Assembly (NCBI RefSeq): GCF_000518265.1
Contig: NZ_JADG01000022.1
Span: 62,001-126,000, forward strand
Direction: 5' to 3'
Length of the DNA stretch: 64,000 nucleotides
Source: Actinomadura oligospora ATCC 43269
GTDB lineage: Bacteria; Actinomycetota; Actinomycetes; Streptosporangiales; Streptosporangiaceae
Shown here piece after piece: positions 49,571 through 57,295 of this stretch (positions are counted from its first letter, which is position 1; each line of letters starts with the position of its first letter). Made by a program: the position numbers and the translations under genes. Below the pieces are notes generated by a model that was not told the DNA's origin, did not search any database, and saw only the letters and a program-made list of their open reading frames with translations.

Positions 49571-51436
49571 CTAGCCGAAGAGGTCGAGCATGTCGGCGAA
49601 GAAGTCGGCGCCCTCCACGATGCCTTCCGCCATGCCGTCGACCACCGCGTGCGCCGCCACGTGGGCGGCGGCTCCGGCGACGATGCCGCCCGCGATGACC
49701 ACGCCTGCGGCGGCCACTTCCGCACCCGGGTGGTAGTACGGCGCATGGTGGTGATGGTGCCCGTGGGCGTACATCGGCGGACCGTGCACGGCCGGTGGAT
49801 AGGGCGCCATCGGCGGCGGAGGCATGCCGGGGCCGGGCGGCATCGGCGCGGCCCCCGGCGGGAACGGCGCGGCGCCTGGAGGCGGCGGGAACGGTGCCCC
49901 AGGAGGACGCCCCGGCGGCATCCCCGGAGGGACGGCACCGCCGGGCGGCCCCGGAGGCGGTGGGTACGCGTGCATGCCGGGACCAGACGCAGGCGCCCCA
50001 GGGAAGGGCGGCCCCCCAGGCGCACCATGCGGCACCCCCTGAGGCCCTGGCCCATGACCGGGCATGGGCCCGTTCGGACCCGGCATGGGACCAGGCGGGA
50101 CGGCCGCTCCTCCAGGCCCCATGGGACCAGGCGACGGCGGGCCCGGAGGCGGCGCACCGGGAACGCCATGGGCCGCCGGGGGCATGCCCGGTGCCGCATG
50201 GGCCGCGCCCGGCCCCGGAGGCATGGGAGGAGCGCCGAAGTGCGCCGCGCCAGGAGGCACCCCCGGCCCGGGAGGCATTCCCGCGCCTGGCGGCATGGGA
50301 GGCCCACCCGGACCGACCGGATGGGGAGGCATGCCAGGAGCTCCCCCCGCGCCCGGACCAAAAGCAGGCGCAGGCGCGCCAGGACCGAAAGCGGGACCGG
50401 GAGCCCCTGAGCCCGGAACCGCTGGCCCAGGCCCGGGCCCCATCGGCCCAGGCATCGGAGCACCCGGCGGAGGCACGGGAGCACCGGGCCCAGGCGCTGG
50501 GCCGAAGCCGCCAGGCCCCGGGGCGGCGGGCCCGAGAGGGCCGCCCGGCCCGGGACCACCAGGCGGCATCCCAGGGAGGCCCGGAGGGACGGGGTGTGAG
50601 CCGCCGGAGGCGGGGCCGAACCCGGGCGGCAGGGCCGGAGGGCCCGCGACGGGCGAGGCCGCGTGGGCTCCCGGCGGGCCGGGGCTGTGGTCGAGGCTCG
50701 GAGGCAGGACGACGGCGGACTCGAGCCACTCGGTGAGGCGGGACGTCCAGTCGCTCTCGCCGGACTCGGGGTGGTCGACGACGAAGACGCCGTAGGAGTC
50801 GTCGTCGTAGGGGGCCGAGCGGTCGTGGGCGCGGAGCTTGAAGCCCATCGTGGTCGGGCTGGCGATGAAGGTGAGGCCGACGCCGCCGAGCCGGCCGCGG
50901 TACTGCGGCGGCGGGGCGAGCTGGATCTCCTGGTGGAACGGGAGCTGCTGGGACAGGCCCTCCACCCTGGACGTGTGGAAGGCGACCGTGGAGATGGTGA
51001 AGCCCATGCGCGCGGCGGCCTGGAGCACCCACTGCTGGGAGCGCAGCGGCTCGACCGAGATGGGGTCGACGTCGCCCGGGTCGTGCCCGCCGCGGACGTC
51101 CACCTCGGTGCACAGGCCGAGGGTGAAGCCGGGCAGCTCGTGGCCGAGAACGGTGGTGAACGGCAGCTCGTACGGGAGCGGGATGGAGAACGGCAGCGCC
51201 CGCTCCTCGCCGGGGCCGAGCATGAAGGAGCGGGTGAGCGCGCCCCGGTAGGCCTCGGGACCGGCGATGTCGCGGCCGTGCGGGTCGCGCATGCGCGGCA
51301 TGAGCGCGATCGTGACGTGCCGGATGTCGGTGGGGGCGGCCCCGCCGCGCAGGTGGACGTTGCCCGCCACGACGCCGCCGGGCGCGCAGCGCGGCTCGGC
51401 GAGGACGGTGTCCACCGACGGTCCCGCGTATCCCAC
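49571..51436 (-). CDS. Spo0M-like (arrestin-fold) protein with very long Gly/Pro/Met-rich tail
   Basis: The first 265 residues match the sporulation-control protein Spo0M family, an arrestin-like beta sandwich (VDTVLAEPRCAPGGVVAGNV; LPFTTVLGHELPGFTLGLCT; DVDPISVEPLRSQQWVLQAA). The next 310 residues or so are Gly/Pro/Met/Ala repeats (typical: PGMPPGGPGPGGPLGPAAPG), followed by His-rich AHGHHHHHAPYYHPG and a hydrophobic end (VIAGGIVAGAAAHVAAHAV, DFFADMLDLFG). Spo0M affects sporulation control in Bacillus and Streptomyces; the tail is not a family feature. The GTG at 51436 follows AGAGGGGA; an ATG at 51472 adds 12 residues. Confidence 0.85.
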   Translation of the reverse strand: MGYAGPSVDTVLAEPRCAPGGVVAGNVHLRGGAAPTDIRHVTIALMPRMRDPHGRDIAGPEAYRGALTRSFMLGPGEERALPFSIPLPYELPFTTVLGHELPGFTLGLCTEVDVRGGHDPGDVDPISVEPLRSQQWVLQAAARMGFTISTVAFHTSRVEGLSQQLPFHQEIQLAPPPQYRGRLGGVGLTFIASPTTMGFKLRAHDRSAPYDDDSYGVFVVDHPESGESDWTSRLTEWLESAVVLPPSLDHSPGPPGAHAASPVAGPPALPPGFGPASGGSHPVPPGLPGMPPGGPGPGGPLGPAAPGPGGFGPAPGPGAPVPPPGAPMPGPMGPGPGPAVPGSGAPGPAFGPGAPAPAFGPGAGGAPGMPPHPVGPGGPPMPPGAGMPPGPGVPPGAAHFGAPPMPPGPGAAHAAPGMPPAAHGVPGAPPPGPPSPGPMGPGGAAVPPGPMPGPNGPMPGHGPGPQGVPHGAPGGPPFPGAPASGPGMHAYPPPPGPPGGAVPPGMPPGRPPGAPFPPPPGAAPFPPGAAPMPPGPGMPPPPMAPYPPAVHGPPMYAHGHHHHHAPYYHPGAEVAAAGVVIAGGIVAGAAAHVAAHAVVDGMAEGIVEGADFFADMLDLFG

Positions 51437-51502
51437 TGGACGATCCCCTCTCGTCTTCGGACGACCCGTCATCCGACAAGCGGCACACTACGCCCAGCGG
51501 AT

Positions 51503-51526
51503 CCCGGCGGCCGAACGGCCGCCGGG
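51503..51526 (-). terminator. hairpin after the M16 peptidase pair
   Basis: A 10-bp GC stem (51503-51512 with 51517-51526) is closed by the tetraloop GAAC, 11 nt past the M16 stop. Confidence 0.8.
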
Positions 51527-51537
51527 ACTGTGGATAA

Positions 51538-52896
51538 CTACTTCGCCGTCACGCTCACGGTCGCGTACCCGAGCTTCTCCAGGGGCTCCCGGATCTGCGA
51601 CGCGTCGCCGACCGCGATGACCGTCAGTCGCTCGGTGTCGACGTGGGTCGTGTACGCGCGTGCGATCGACTCCGGCGTCGCGGCGCGCACGGCGGCGAGG
51701 TAACGGGACGGGTAGTCCGTGCCGAGGCCGCTCGCGGACGCGTCGGCGAGTTCGGCGGCCACCGCGCGGGAGGTCTCGTACTCCCCGGGCGCGCGGTCGG
51801 CGAGGGCGCTGATCGCGGCGGTCGCCTCGTCCGCCTCGACGCCGCGCTCGCCGATGGAGCGCAGCTGGGTCAGGGCGTCCGCGACGGCGTCGCCGGTCAC
51901 TTCGGTGTGGACCGAGCCCTGCGTCACGAAGACGCCGCAGTACGGCATCCGCAGGATGCCCGTGCGCACGCCGTACGTGTAGCCCTTCTCCTCGCGCAGG
52001 ACGGCGTTCAGCCGCGACGTCAGGCCGCCGCCGAGGACGTGGGCCGCGACCGACAGCAGAGGCCAGTCGGAGTTCGTGCGGTCCGGGACGCTGTGGCTGA
52101 TGTTCAGGTACGTCTGCACAGAGCCGGGACGGTCCACGATGACGATGCGCGGCGCGTTCACGGGCGCGATGGTGTCGGCCGCCGGAAGCGCCGGGCCGGA
52201 CGAGGCCCAGCCGGAAAGCGCGTCCGCGAGGGTCGCCTCCACGTCCGTGCCCGCGATGTCACCGGCGACGACCGCAGTGGCCTCGGCCGGGACGACGGAG
52301 CCGAAGTACGCGCGCACCGCGTCGCCCGTCAGCCCCTCCACGGACGCGCGCGAGCCCCCGGTCGGACGCGACGCGCGCGCCTCTGCCGGGAACAGGACCG
52401 CGCGCAGTTCGCGTGCCGCGCGGGAGCCCGGGTCGGCGTCCTCCTGCGCGATCTCCTCCAGGCGCTCGTTCACCAGGCGCCGGACGTCCGAGTCGGCCAG
52501 CGCGGGCCCGCGCAGGACCTCGCCCAGCAGCTCCAGCGCCTGGGCGAGACGCGTCACGGGAGCGTCCAGGGCGATGCGCAGCGCGGTCAGGTCGGCCGAC
52601 GCGTACAGGGACGCGCCGAGACGCTCGAACGCGTTCGTCAGGGCCGTGCCGCCACCGGCCTCGGTGCCCTCCAGGAACGCGCGCGCGGTGAGCGTGGCGA
52701 CGCCGTCCTGGTCGGAGCCTTCGCGTCCCGCGCCCGCGTCCAGGACGAGCCGGACGGCTGCCAGGCGACGGCCCGGCAGTTCGCAGCGCAGCGTTCCAGG
52801 ACCGGACGGCACCCGCCCGGACGTCGACGCGGGGAATTCCCACGCCGGGAACGGGCCGGGGACGGGCCGCTCGGCGAGCCTCACCGTCTCGGTCAC
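51538..52896 (-). CDS. M16-family peptidase homologue, inactive partner
   Basis: The 452-aa protein has the M16 double beta-alpha fold (about 30-235 and 240-450), with the C-terminal R/Y region SRLNAVLREEKGYTYGVRTG that contacts substrate in M16B heterodimers. The zinc motif H-x-x-E-H is missing: the equivalent stretch reads GVATLTARAFLEGT. It should therefore be the non-catalytic subunit of a pair with the adjacent active gene, as in YmxG-like/ processing-peptidase pairs. The GTG start overlaps the partner stop as GTGA. Confidence 0.88.
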   Translation of the reverse strand: MTETVRLAERPVPGPFPAWEFPASTSGRVPSGPGTLRCELPGRRLAAVRLVLDAGAGREGSDQDGVATLTARAFLEGTEAGGGTALTNAFERLGASLYASADLTALRIALDAPVTRLAQALELLGEVLRGPALADSDVRRLVNERLEEIAQEDADPGSRAARELRAVLFPAEARASRPTGGSRASVEGLTGDAVRAYFGSVVPAEATAVVAGDIAGTDVEATLADALSGWASSGPALPAADTIAPVNAPRIVIVDRPGSVQTYLNISHSVPDRTNSDWPLLSVAAHVLGGGLTSRLNAVLREEKGYTYGVRTGILRMPYCGVFVTQGSVHTEVTGDAVADALTQLRSIGERGVEADEATAAISALADRAPGEYETSRAVAAELADASASGLGTDYPSRYLAAVRAATPESIARAYTTHVDTERLTVIAVGDASQIREPLEKLGYATVSVTAK

Positions 52897-54152
52897 TTGG
52901 ACGCACCTCCATAGGTGAGCGCGGTGCGGGCGCCCGGCGCCAGCCAGCGGCCCGCCATCTGCTTGATCTGGTCGCCCGTGACGGCCGCGGCGCGCGCGGG
53001 CGCGGTGAACACCCGGGACGCGTCGCCGAACTGGGTCGCGTTCTGCGAGAGCGCGTTGGCGAGGCCGGTGACGGTCTCGGTGCGCTCGAGGAAGCCGCGC
53101 TCGGCCTGCGCGGTCGCGCGCGCGGCCTCCTCCTCGGTCGGGCCCTCGGCCGCGAACCGGGTCAGCTCCTCGTCCAGCACGGCGGAGATCTTCTCCACGT
53201 CCGGGCCGACGGCCTCGACGAGCGCGAGAGACGGGCCGCCCGCGAGCCGGGTGACGCCCGCCCACACCTCGGTGGCGATCTGGTCACGGCGGACCATCCG
53301 GTCGTACAGCCGCGATCCGGACCCGCCGCCGAGCACCTCGGCGGCCATCTCGGCCGCCTCGATCTCGTTGCCGCCGTCGGTCGGCAGCGTGAACATCGCG
53401 AAGTACGCGGGCGACGGGACGTCCTCGTCGACGGCCTCGCCCGTGACGCCGCTGAGCGGCCCGAGATCGCCCGGACGCGCCTCGGGGGCTGCCGGACCCG
53501 CCGGGATGCCCCCGAAGTACCTCTCGACGGCGCTCAGCGTCTCCTCGGGGTCGACGTCGCCGACGATCGACAGCACCGCGTTGTGCGGCGCGTACCAGGT
53601 GCCGAAGAAGTCCGTGCAGTCCTTGAGCGTGGTGGCGTCCAGGTCCTCCATGGACCCGATCGGCGTGTGCGCGTAGGGGTGGCCCGACGGGAACGTCAGG
53701 CGGCACAGGCGCTCGAAGGCCGTCCCGTAGGGCTGGTTGTCGTAGCGCTGGCGGCGTTCGTTCTTCACCACGTCCCGCTGGTTGTCCAGGTTCGCCTGGG
53801 TGAGCGCCGCAGGGAGCGTCCCCATGCGGTCGGCCTCCAGCCACAGCGCGAGCTCGAGGTGGCTCACCGGGACGGTCTCGTAGTAGTTGGTGCGCTCGAA
53901 GGACGTGCTGGCGTTGAAGGACGCCCCGGCGGCCTCCAGCAGCGCGGCGTGCTCGCCCTCGGCGACGTTCCCCGAGCCCTGGAACATCAGGTGCTCGAAG
54001 AGGTGGGCGAGGCCCGTGCGGCCGGCGTGCTCGTGCCGCGAGCCCACGCCGTACCAGATGTTGACGGCGGCCAGCGGTACTACATGGTCCTCGCAGACCA
54101 CCACCCGCAGGCCATTGCCGAGCGTGTGCTCGTGCAGCGGCTGTTCGGCCAC
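52893..54152 (-). CDS. M16-family zinc peptidase, active subunit
   Basis: The 419-aa protein starts LHEHTLGNGLRVVVCEDHVV and carries the inverted zinc motif H50-x-x-E53-H54 (HLFEHLMF) and a downstream Glu in VVKNERRQR, typical of active M16B peptidases. It probably degrades or processes peptides in the cytoplasm or at the cell surface; no signal peptide is visible. GGGAG lies 6 nt before the GTG at 54152. It is made together with the inactive subunit encoded downstream. Confidence 0.93.
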   Translation of the reverse strand: MAEQPLHEHTLGNGLRVVVCEDHVVPLAAVNIWYGVGSRHEHAGRTGLAHLFEHLMFQGSGNVAEGEHAALLEAAGASFNASTSFERTNYYETVPVSHLELALWLEADRMGTLPAALTQANLDNQRDVVKNERRQRYDNQPYGTAFERLCRLTFPSGHPYAHTPIGSMEDLDATTLKDCTDFFGTWYAPHNAVLSIVGDVDPEETLSAVERYFGGIPAGPAAPEARPGDLGPLSGVTGEAVDEDVPSPAYFAMFTLPTDGGNEIEAAEMAAEVLGGGSGSRLYDRMVRRDQIATEVWAGVTRLAGGPSLALVEAVGPDVEKISAVLDEELTRFAAEGPTEEEAARATAQAERGFLERTETVTGLANALSQNATQFGDASRVFTAPARAAAVTGDQIKQMAGRWLAPGARTALTYGGASK

Positions 54153-54260
54153 GAAGTGCTCCCGTCCGGTCGGTGGATCGCTTCCGGGGGAAACGTCGTA
54201 GCCCGCCCGGCAGCGGGCTTGATCCCCGGATTCACCGTACCGGCTGGGACTTCCCCTCAT

Positions 54261-54287
54261 GCGCGTGAAGCGCGCCCCGTCACGCGC
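54261..54287 (-). terminator. hairpin after STAS gene
   Basis: An 8-bp perfect stem (54261-54268 with 54280-54287, 11-nt loop) lies about 75 nt past the STAS stop and before the M16 operon. Confidence 0.55.
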
Positions 54288-54361
54288 GCATGCGCGCCCA
54301 CGTCATCGCACACCCGCGCGCACATGTCCGCGCGCGAGAAGATGTCGCCGCCAACACGTCG

Positions 54362-54739
54362 TCAGGTAGAGGACGGGGTCCCGCGGGACGAGCCGGAGGC
54401 CTGGTGCGCGGCGAGCGCGTCCCCGAACGTCTTGTGCAGGACGAAGATCTTGGTGAGCTGGGTGACGTGGAAGACCCGGCGGACCCGCTCGTTGACGCCC
54501 ATGAAGCACATGGAGCCGTCTCGTGCGCGCAGGCGGTGGTAGATGCCGACGAGCACGCCGAGCCCGGTGGAGTCCAGGAAGGTCACCTCCCCGAGGTCGA
54601 CCACGAGGTGCAGCCCGCCGTTGTCGATGATGTCGAGCAGGCTCTCGCGGAGGCGCGGGCTGGTGAACACGTCGATCTCGCCGCTGATCTTGACCACGGT
54701 GAGGTCTTGCACGACCCGATGTTCGACCGCGAATTCCAC
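54362..54739 (-). CDS. STAS-domain anti-sigma-factor antagonist (BldG/RsbV-like)
   Basis: The 125-aa protein is a STAS domain with TVVKISGEIDVFTSPRLRES and the phosphorylation motif FLDSTGLGVLVG, where the Ser is the usual target of an RsbW-like kinase. It resembles Streptomyces BldG closely in both regions. AGGGAG lies 5 nt before the GTG at 54739; an earlier GTG at 54745 overlaps the ribosome site. It follows the RsbW-like ATPase gene on the same strand, but a hairpin lies between them. Dephosphorylation by a SpoIIE-type phosphatase (36415-38400) is plausible. Confidence 0.92.
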   Translation of the reverse strand: MEFAVEHRVVQDLTVVKISGEIDVFTSPRLRESLLDIIDNGGLHLVVDLGEVTFLDSTGLGVLVGIYHRLRARDGSMCFMGVNERVRRVFHVTQLTKIFVLHKTFGDALAAHQASGSSRGTPSST

Positions 54740-54779
54740 GACCACTCCCTGTCAGCGCTTTGATGGGTGATGGCTATAC

Positions 54780-54817
54780 CCGGGGAACCGCCGGTTATCC
54801 CGCCGGCCGTTCCCCGG
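54780..54817 (-). terminator. hairpin after RsbW-like gene
   Basis: A 9-bp perfect stem (54780-54788 with 54809-54817) surrounds a loop that contains a second CCGG/CCGG stem. It lies 57 nt past the RsbW-like stop. Confidence 0.7.
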
Positions 54818-54873
54818 CGCCGGGACGGGCCGTGGCGGACGACCCCCAGGTGAGGTACCCGGGACGGGCCCGG

Positions 54874-55521
54874 TCAGGTCGTCTTGAAGAGCGCCCAGAC
54901 GACCTTGCCGAACGGCAGGGACGACCAGCCCCAGCGCGAGCTGAACGACTCCACGAGGTGGAGACCGCGTCCCGTTTCGGCGATGTAGTCGGGCTCCTTG
55001 CGGCGCGGACCGTCGGAACTGGCGTCGAAGATGCCGCACAGTAGCCAGTCCGCGCGGTGCAGGAGCCGGAGCCGGATGGCGGTGGGGGCCGAGCACAGCG
55101 GGTCCGCGGCGTCGCCGAACTCGTGCACGTCGCCGCGGTGCCCGTCCGGGCTCGTCCACCAGGAGCTGGTCCCGCCGCTGTGCCGCAGCGCGTTGGTCAC
55201 CAGTTCGGAGACGACCAGCCCGACGTCGTCGCCGAGCGGGGCCAGGCCCCACTCGGTGAGGCGGGTGAGCGTGAAGTGGCGCGCCGCGGTGACCGACTCG
55301 GGGTCGGGCAGGACCGTGAAGGTCACCGCCGTCACGCTCGGCAGGACCAGGTCGCTCAGCGCGTGGTCCAGGTTCGGTGGGAGGTCTGCGGCCTCCGGGA
55401 CGCTCGCCGCGGACGCGCCCGAGGGCGCGGCAGGCGGCATGGCGGAGGGCGCCGAGGACGCTGCGTGCGCGGCGGACTCGACCCTCCAGCACGTGTCGTC
55501 GTGCGCGTGGCGTGACGTCAT
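54874..55521 (-). CDS. RsbW-like histidine-kinase-fold ATPase (anti-sigma/serine kinase type)
   Basis: The 215-aa protein has a disordered Ala/Ser-rich N-terminus (to about 60) and a HATPase_c domain with N-box ELVTNALRHSGG and G-box ETGRGLHLVESFSSRWGW. Such proteins phosphorylate STAS partners or bind sigma factors; in Streptomyces they often neighbour DUF397/HTH pairs. It is divergent from the HTH gene with an 18-bp palindrome between, so the module is probably co-regulated. The start is the ATG at 55521; the variable N-terminus makes shorter starts possible. Confidence 0.88.
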   Translation of the reverse strand: MTSRHAHDDTCWRVESAAHAASSAPSAMPPAAPSGASAASVPEAADLPPNLDHALSDLVLPSVTAVTFTVLPDPESVTAARHFTLTRLTEWGLAPLGDDVGLVVSELVTNALRHSGGTSSWWTSPDGHRGDVHEFGDAADPLCSAPTAIRLRLLHRADWLLCGIFDASSDGPRRKEPDYIAETGRGLHLVESFSSRWGWSSLPFGKVVWALFKTT

Positions 55522-55625
55522 TCCCGGGACCCCGCAGAGTGATCTCGTTGTGCAGCCATGGCTCGGAAGTCTCGTGCGTTATCCTGCGCATCGTAGCGTG
55601 CGAATGCAAGGGGCAAATGCATCGC

Positions 55626-55643
55626 CAGATGCACGTGCATCTG
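55626..55643. promoter_or_regulatory. 18-bp perfect palindrome between RsbW-like and HTH genes
   Basis: CAGATGCACGTGCATCTG is a perfect palindrome. Related ATGCA words lie just left (about 55602 and 55616) and TGCACG at 55649. It is placed in the 294-bp divergent gap where the HTH protein's operator is expected. Confidence 0.65.
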
Positions 55644-55815
55644 ACGCCTGCACGCTCCAGAGCACAACGAAGCAGGTCGGAACAGGAGGTGTCCGGACGA
55701 CGGATTCCAAGGTCAACAGTCGAAAGGGGATCGTGCTCCCCGCACCCCCCGGCGGATCCCGCCGGGCGGTGGCACACTAGGTTCGCTGTCCGCCAGAACG
55801 GCCGGGAGGTTGGGC

Positions 55816-56682
55816 GTGGCTCCAGAGACGCCGGGTACCGGATCGACGGTCCGCCGCATCCTGCTCGGCTCACAGCTCCGTCGCCTGCGTGAGGCGAAGG
55901 GCGTGAGCCGCCAGGACGCGGGTTATGTCATCCGCGCGTCCGAGTCCAAGATCAGCCGACTGGAGCTGGGGCGGGTCAGCTTCAAGGAACGCGACGTTGA
56001 AGACCTGCTCACCCTGTACGGCGTGGACGACCAGCGGGAGCGGCACGCGTTGCTGCAGCTCGCGCGGGACGCGAACACGCCCGGCTGGTGGCACCGCTAT
56101 ACCGACGTCCTGCCGAACTGGTTCCAGACCTATGTCGGGCTGGAGGAGTCGGCGGCGCTCATCCGCACCTACGAGCTGCAGTTCGTTCCGGGGCTGCTGC
56201 AGTCGGAGGGCTACGCGCGGGCCATCATCCAGCAGGGCAACGCGGGCGCACCCGAAAGCGAGATCGAACAACGCGTGAGCCTGCGCCTGCAGCGCCAGGA
56301 ACGGCTCACCGCTCCGGACGCGCCCCGCCTGTGGGCCGTCCTGGACGAGAGCGCGCTGAAGCGGCCGATCGGCGGTCCTGAGGTGATGCGCGGCCAGCTC
56401 GAGCACCTCATCGAGGTGTCCAAGCTGCCGAACGTCACCATCCAGGTCATGCCGTTCAAGTTCGGCGCGCACGCCGCCGAGGGCGGCGCGTTCACCATCC
56501 TCCGGTTCCCCGAACAGGACCTTCCGGACGTGGTGTACGTGGAGAGCCTCACCGGCGCGATGTACCTCGACAAGCGCGACGACGTCGACACGTATCTCCA
56601 GGCCATGGAGCGGCTGTCCGTCGACAGTGCGACCCCGGAGCACACCGTCGAGCTTCTCGGTGATTTCCTCAGAGAGACATGA
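55816..56682 (+). CDS. HTH (Xre) / DUF5753 regulator, WhiJ-like
   Basis: The 288-aa protein has an N-terminal Xre helix-turn-helix (about 15-70: LGSQLRRLREAKGVSRQDAG, ASESKISRLELGRVSFKERD) and a C-terminal DUF5753 domain (about 95-280; TYELQFVPGLLQSEGYARAI, LWAVLDESALKRPIGGPEVM). These proteins pair with DUF397 proteins and control development in Streptomyces (WhiJ, AbaA-type loci). GGGAGG lies 6 nt before the GTG at 55816. The stop overlaps the DUF397 start. Confidence 0.92.
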   Translation: MAPETPGTGSTVRRILLGSQLRRLREAKGVSRQDAGYVIRASESKISRLELGRVSFKERDVEDLLTLYGVDDQRERHALLQLARDANTPGWWHRYTDVLPNWFQTYVGLEESAALIRTYELQFVPGLLQSEGYARAIIQQGNAGAPESEIEQRVSLRLQRQERLTAPDAPRLWAVLDESALKRPIGGPEVMRGQLEHLIEVSKLPNVTIQVMPFKFGAHAAEGGAFTILRFPEQDLPDVVYVESLTGAMYLDKRDDVDTYLQAMERLSVDSATPEHTVELLGDFLRET

Positions 56683-56984
56683 TGCTCCCGACCGACGAGC
56701 CCCCGCTCCCGACCGGTGACGGTCGGCCCCACGCCGTCCCCTATCCGTACAACGGGATGCCGGCGACCAGCCTGCGCGGTGCGCGCTGGCTCAAGTCGCG
56801 CCGCAGCAACTCCCAAGGAAACTGCGTCGAGATCGCGGAACTCCCCGGCGACCGTGTCGCCATGCGAAACTCGCGCCACCCGGAGGGCCCCGCCCTCATC
56901 TACACCCGTCCGGAGATCGAGGCGCTGATCCTCGGCGCCAAGGACGGCGACTTCGATCACCTCATCACACCGTCCGACAACTGA
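56679..56984 (+). CDS. DUF397 protein
   Basis: The 101-aa protein has an N-terminal Pro-rich segment and the DUF397 core (about 34-95) with WLKSRRSNSQGNCVEIAEL and VAMRNSRHPEGPALIYTRPE. DUF397 proteins act with a cognate HTH/DUF5753 protein, possibly as an anti-regulator. The ATG overlaps the HTH stop as ATGA, so expression is strictly coupled. A second ATG follows at once (56682). Confidence 0.93.
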   Translation: MMLPTDEPPLPTGDGRPHAVPYPYNGMPATSLRGARWLKSRRSNSQGNCVEIAELPGDRVAMRNSRHPEGPALIYTRPEIEALILGAKDGDFDHLITPSDN

Positions 56985-57023
56985 GCCCGCGCCGGGCCCG
57001 CATCGGGGCCTGAGGGCGACCGT

Positions 57024-57051
57024 GGCGCATCCGTGGAAACACGGGTGCGCC
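57024..57051 (+). terminator. terminator after DUF397 gene
   Basis: A 12-bp stem with one wobble pair (57024-57035 with 57040-57051) and a GAAA tetraloop is followed by CTTT, 39 nt past the DUF397 stop. Confidence 0.88.
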
Positions 57052-57115
57052 CTTTAGGCGTGCGCGCGCACCTGTGGGAGGCACCCGGCCGGACGCGGGC
57101 CGCGGCGTCGCCGTG

Positions 57116-57270
57116 AGCACACGGCTCCGCCGCAGCGCCGTTAGACACGGCTTCGCGGCGGTGCCGAATGGACACGGCTTCGCGGCGGTGCCAGGCGGAC
57201 ACAGCGCCGCCGTAGCGCGGGTGGAAGCGGCTTCGCCGCGGGGCCGGATGGACGTGGCTCCGCGGCGGTG
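57116..57270. repeat. degenerate 27-bp tandem repeats
   Basis: About six units of 22-28 bp, each with a CGGCT(T/C)CGC(G/C)GCGG-like core. Two are identical over 22 bp (57144-57165 and 57171-57192). They fill the gap between the DUF397 terminator and the convergent kinase gene, in a region without open frames I believe. Confidence 0.75.
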
Positions 57271-57295
57271 ACGGTGACGGTGGCGGTGGGAGGGG

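Noticed and set aside
49649..50795. Gly/Pro-rich plus-strand frames opposite the Spo0M-like tail
   Set aside because: They are the reverse complement of the repetitive tail-coding sequence, which is open in several frames because of its composition.
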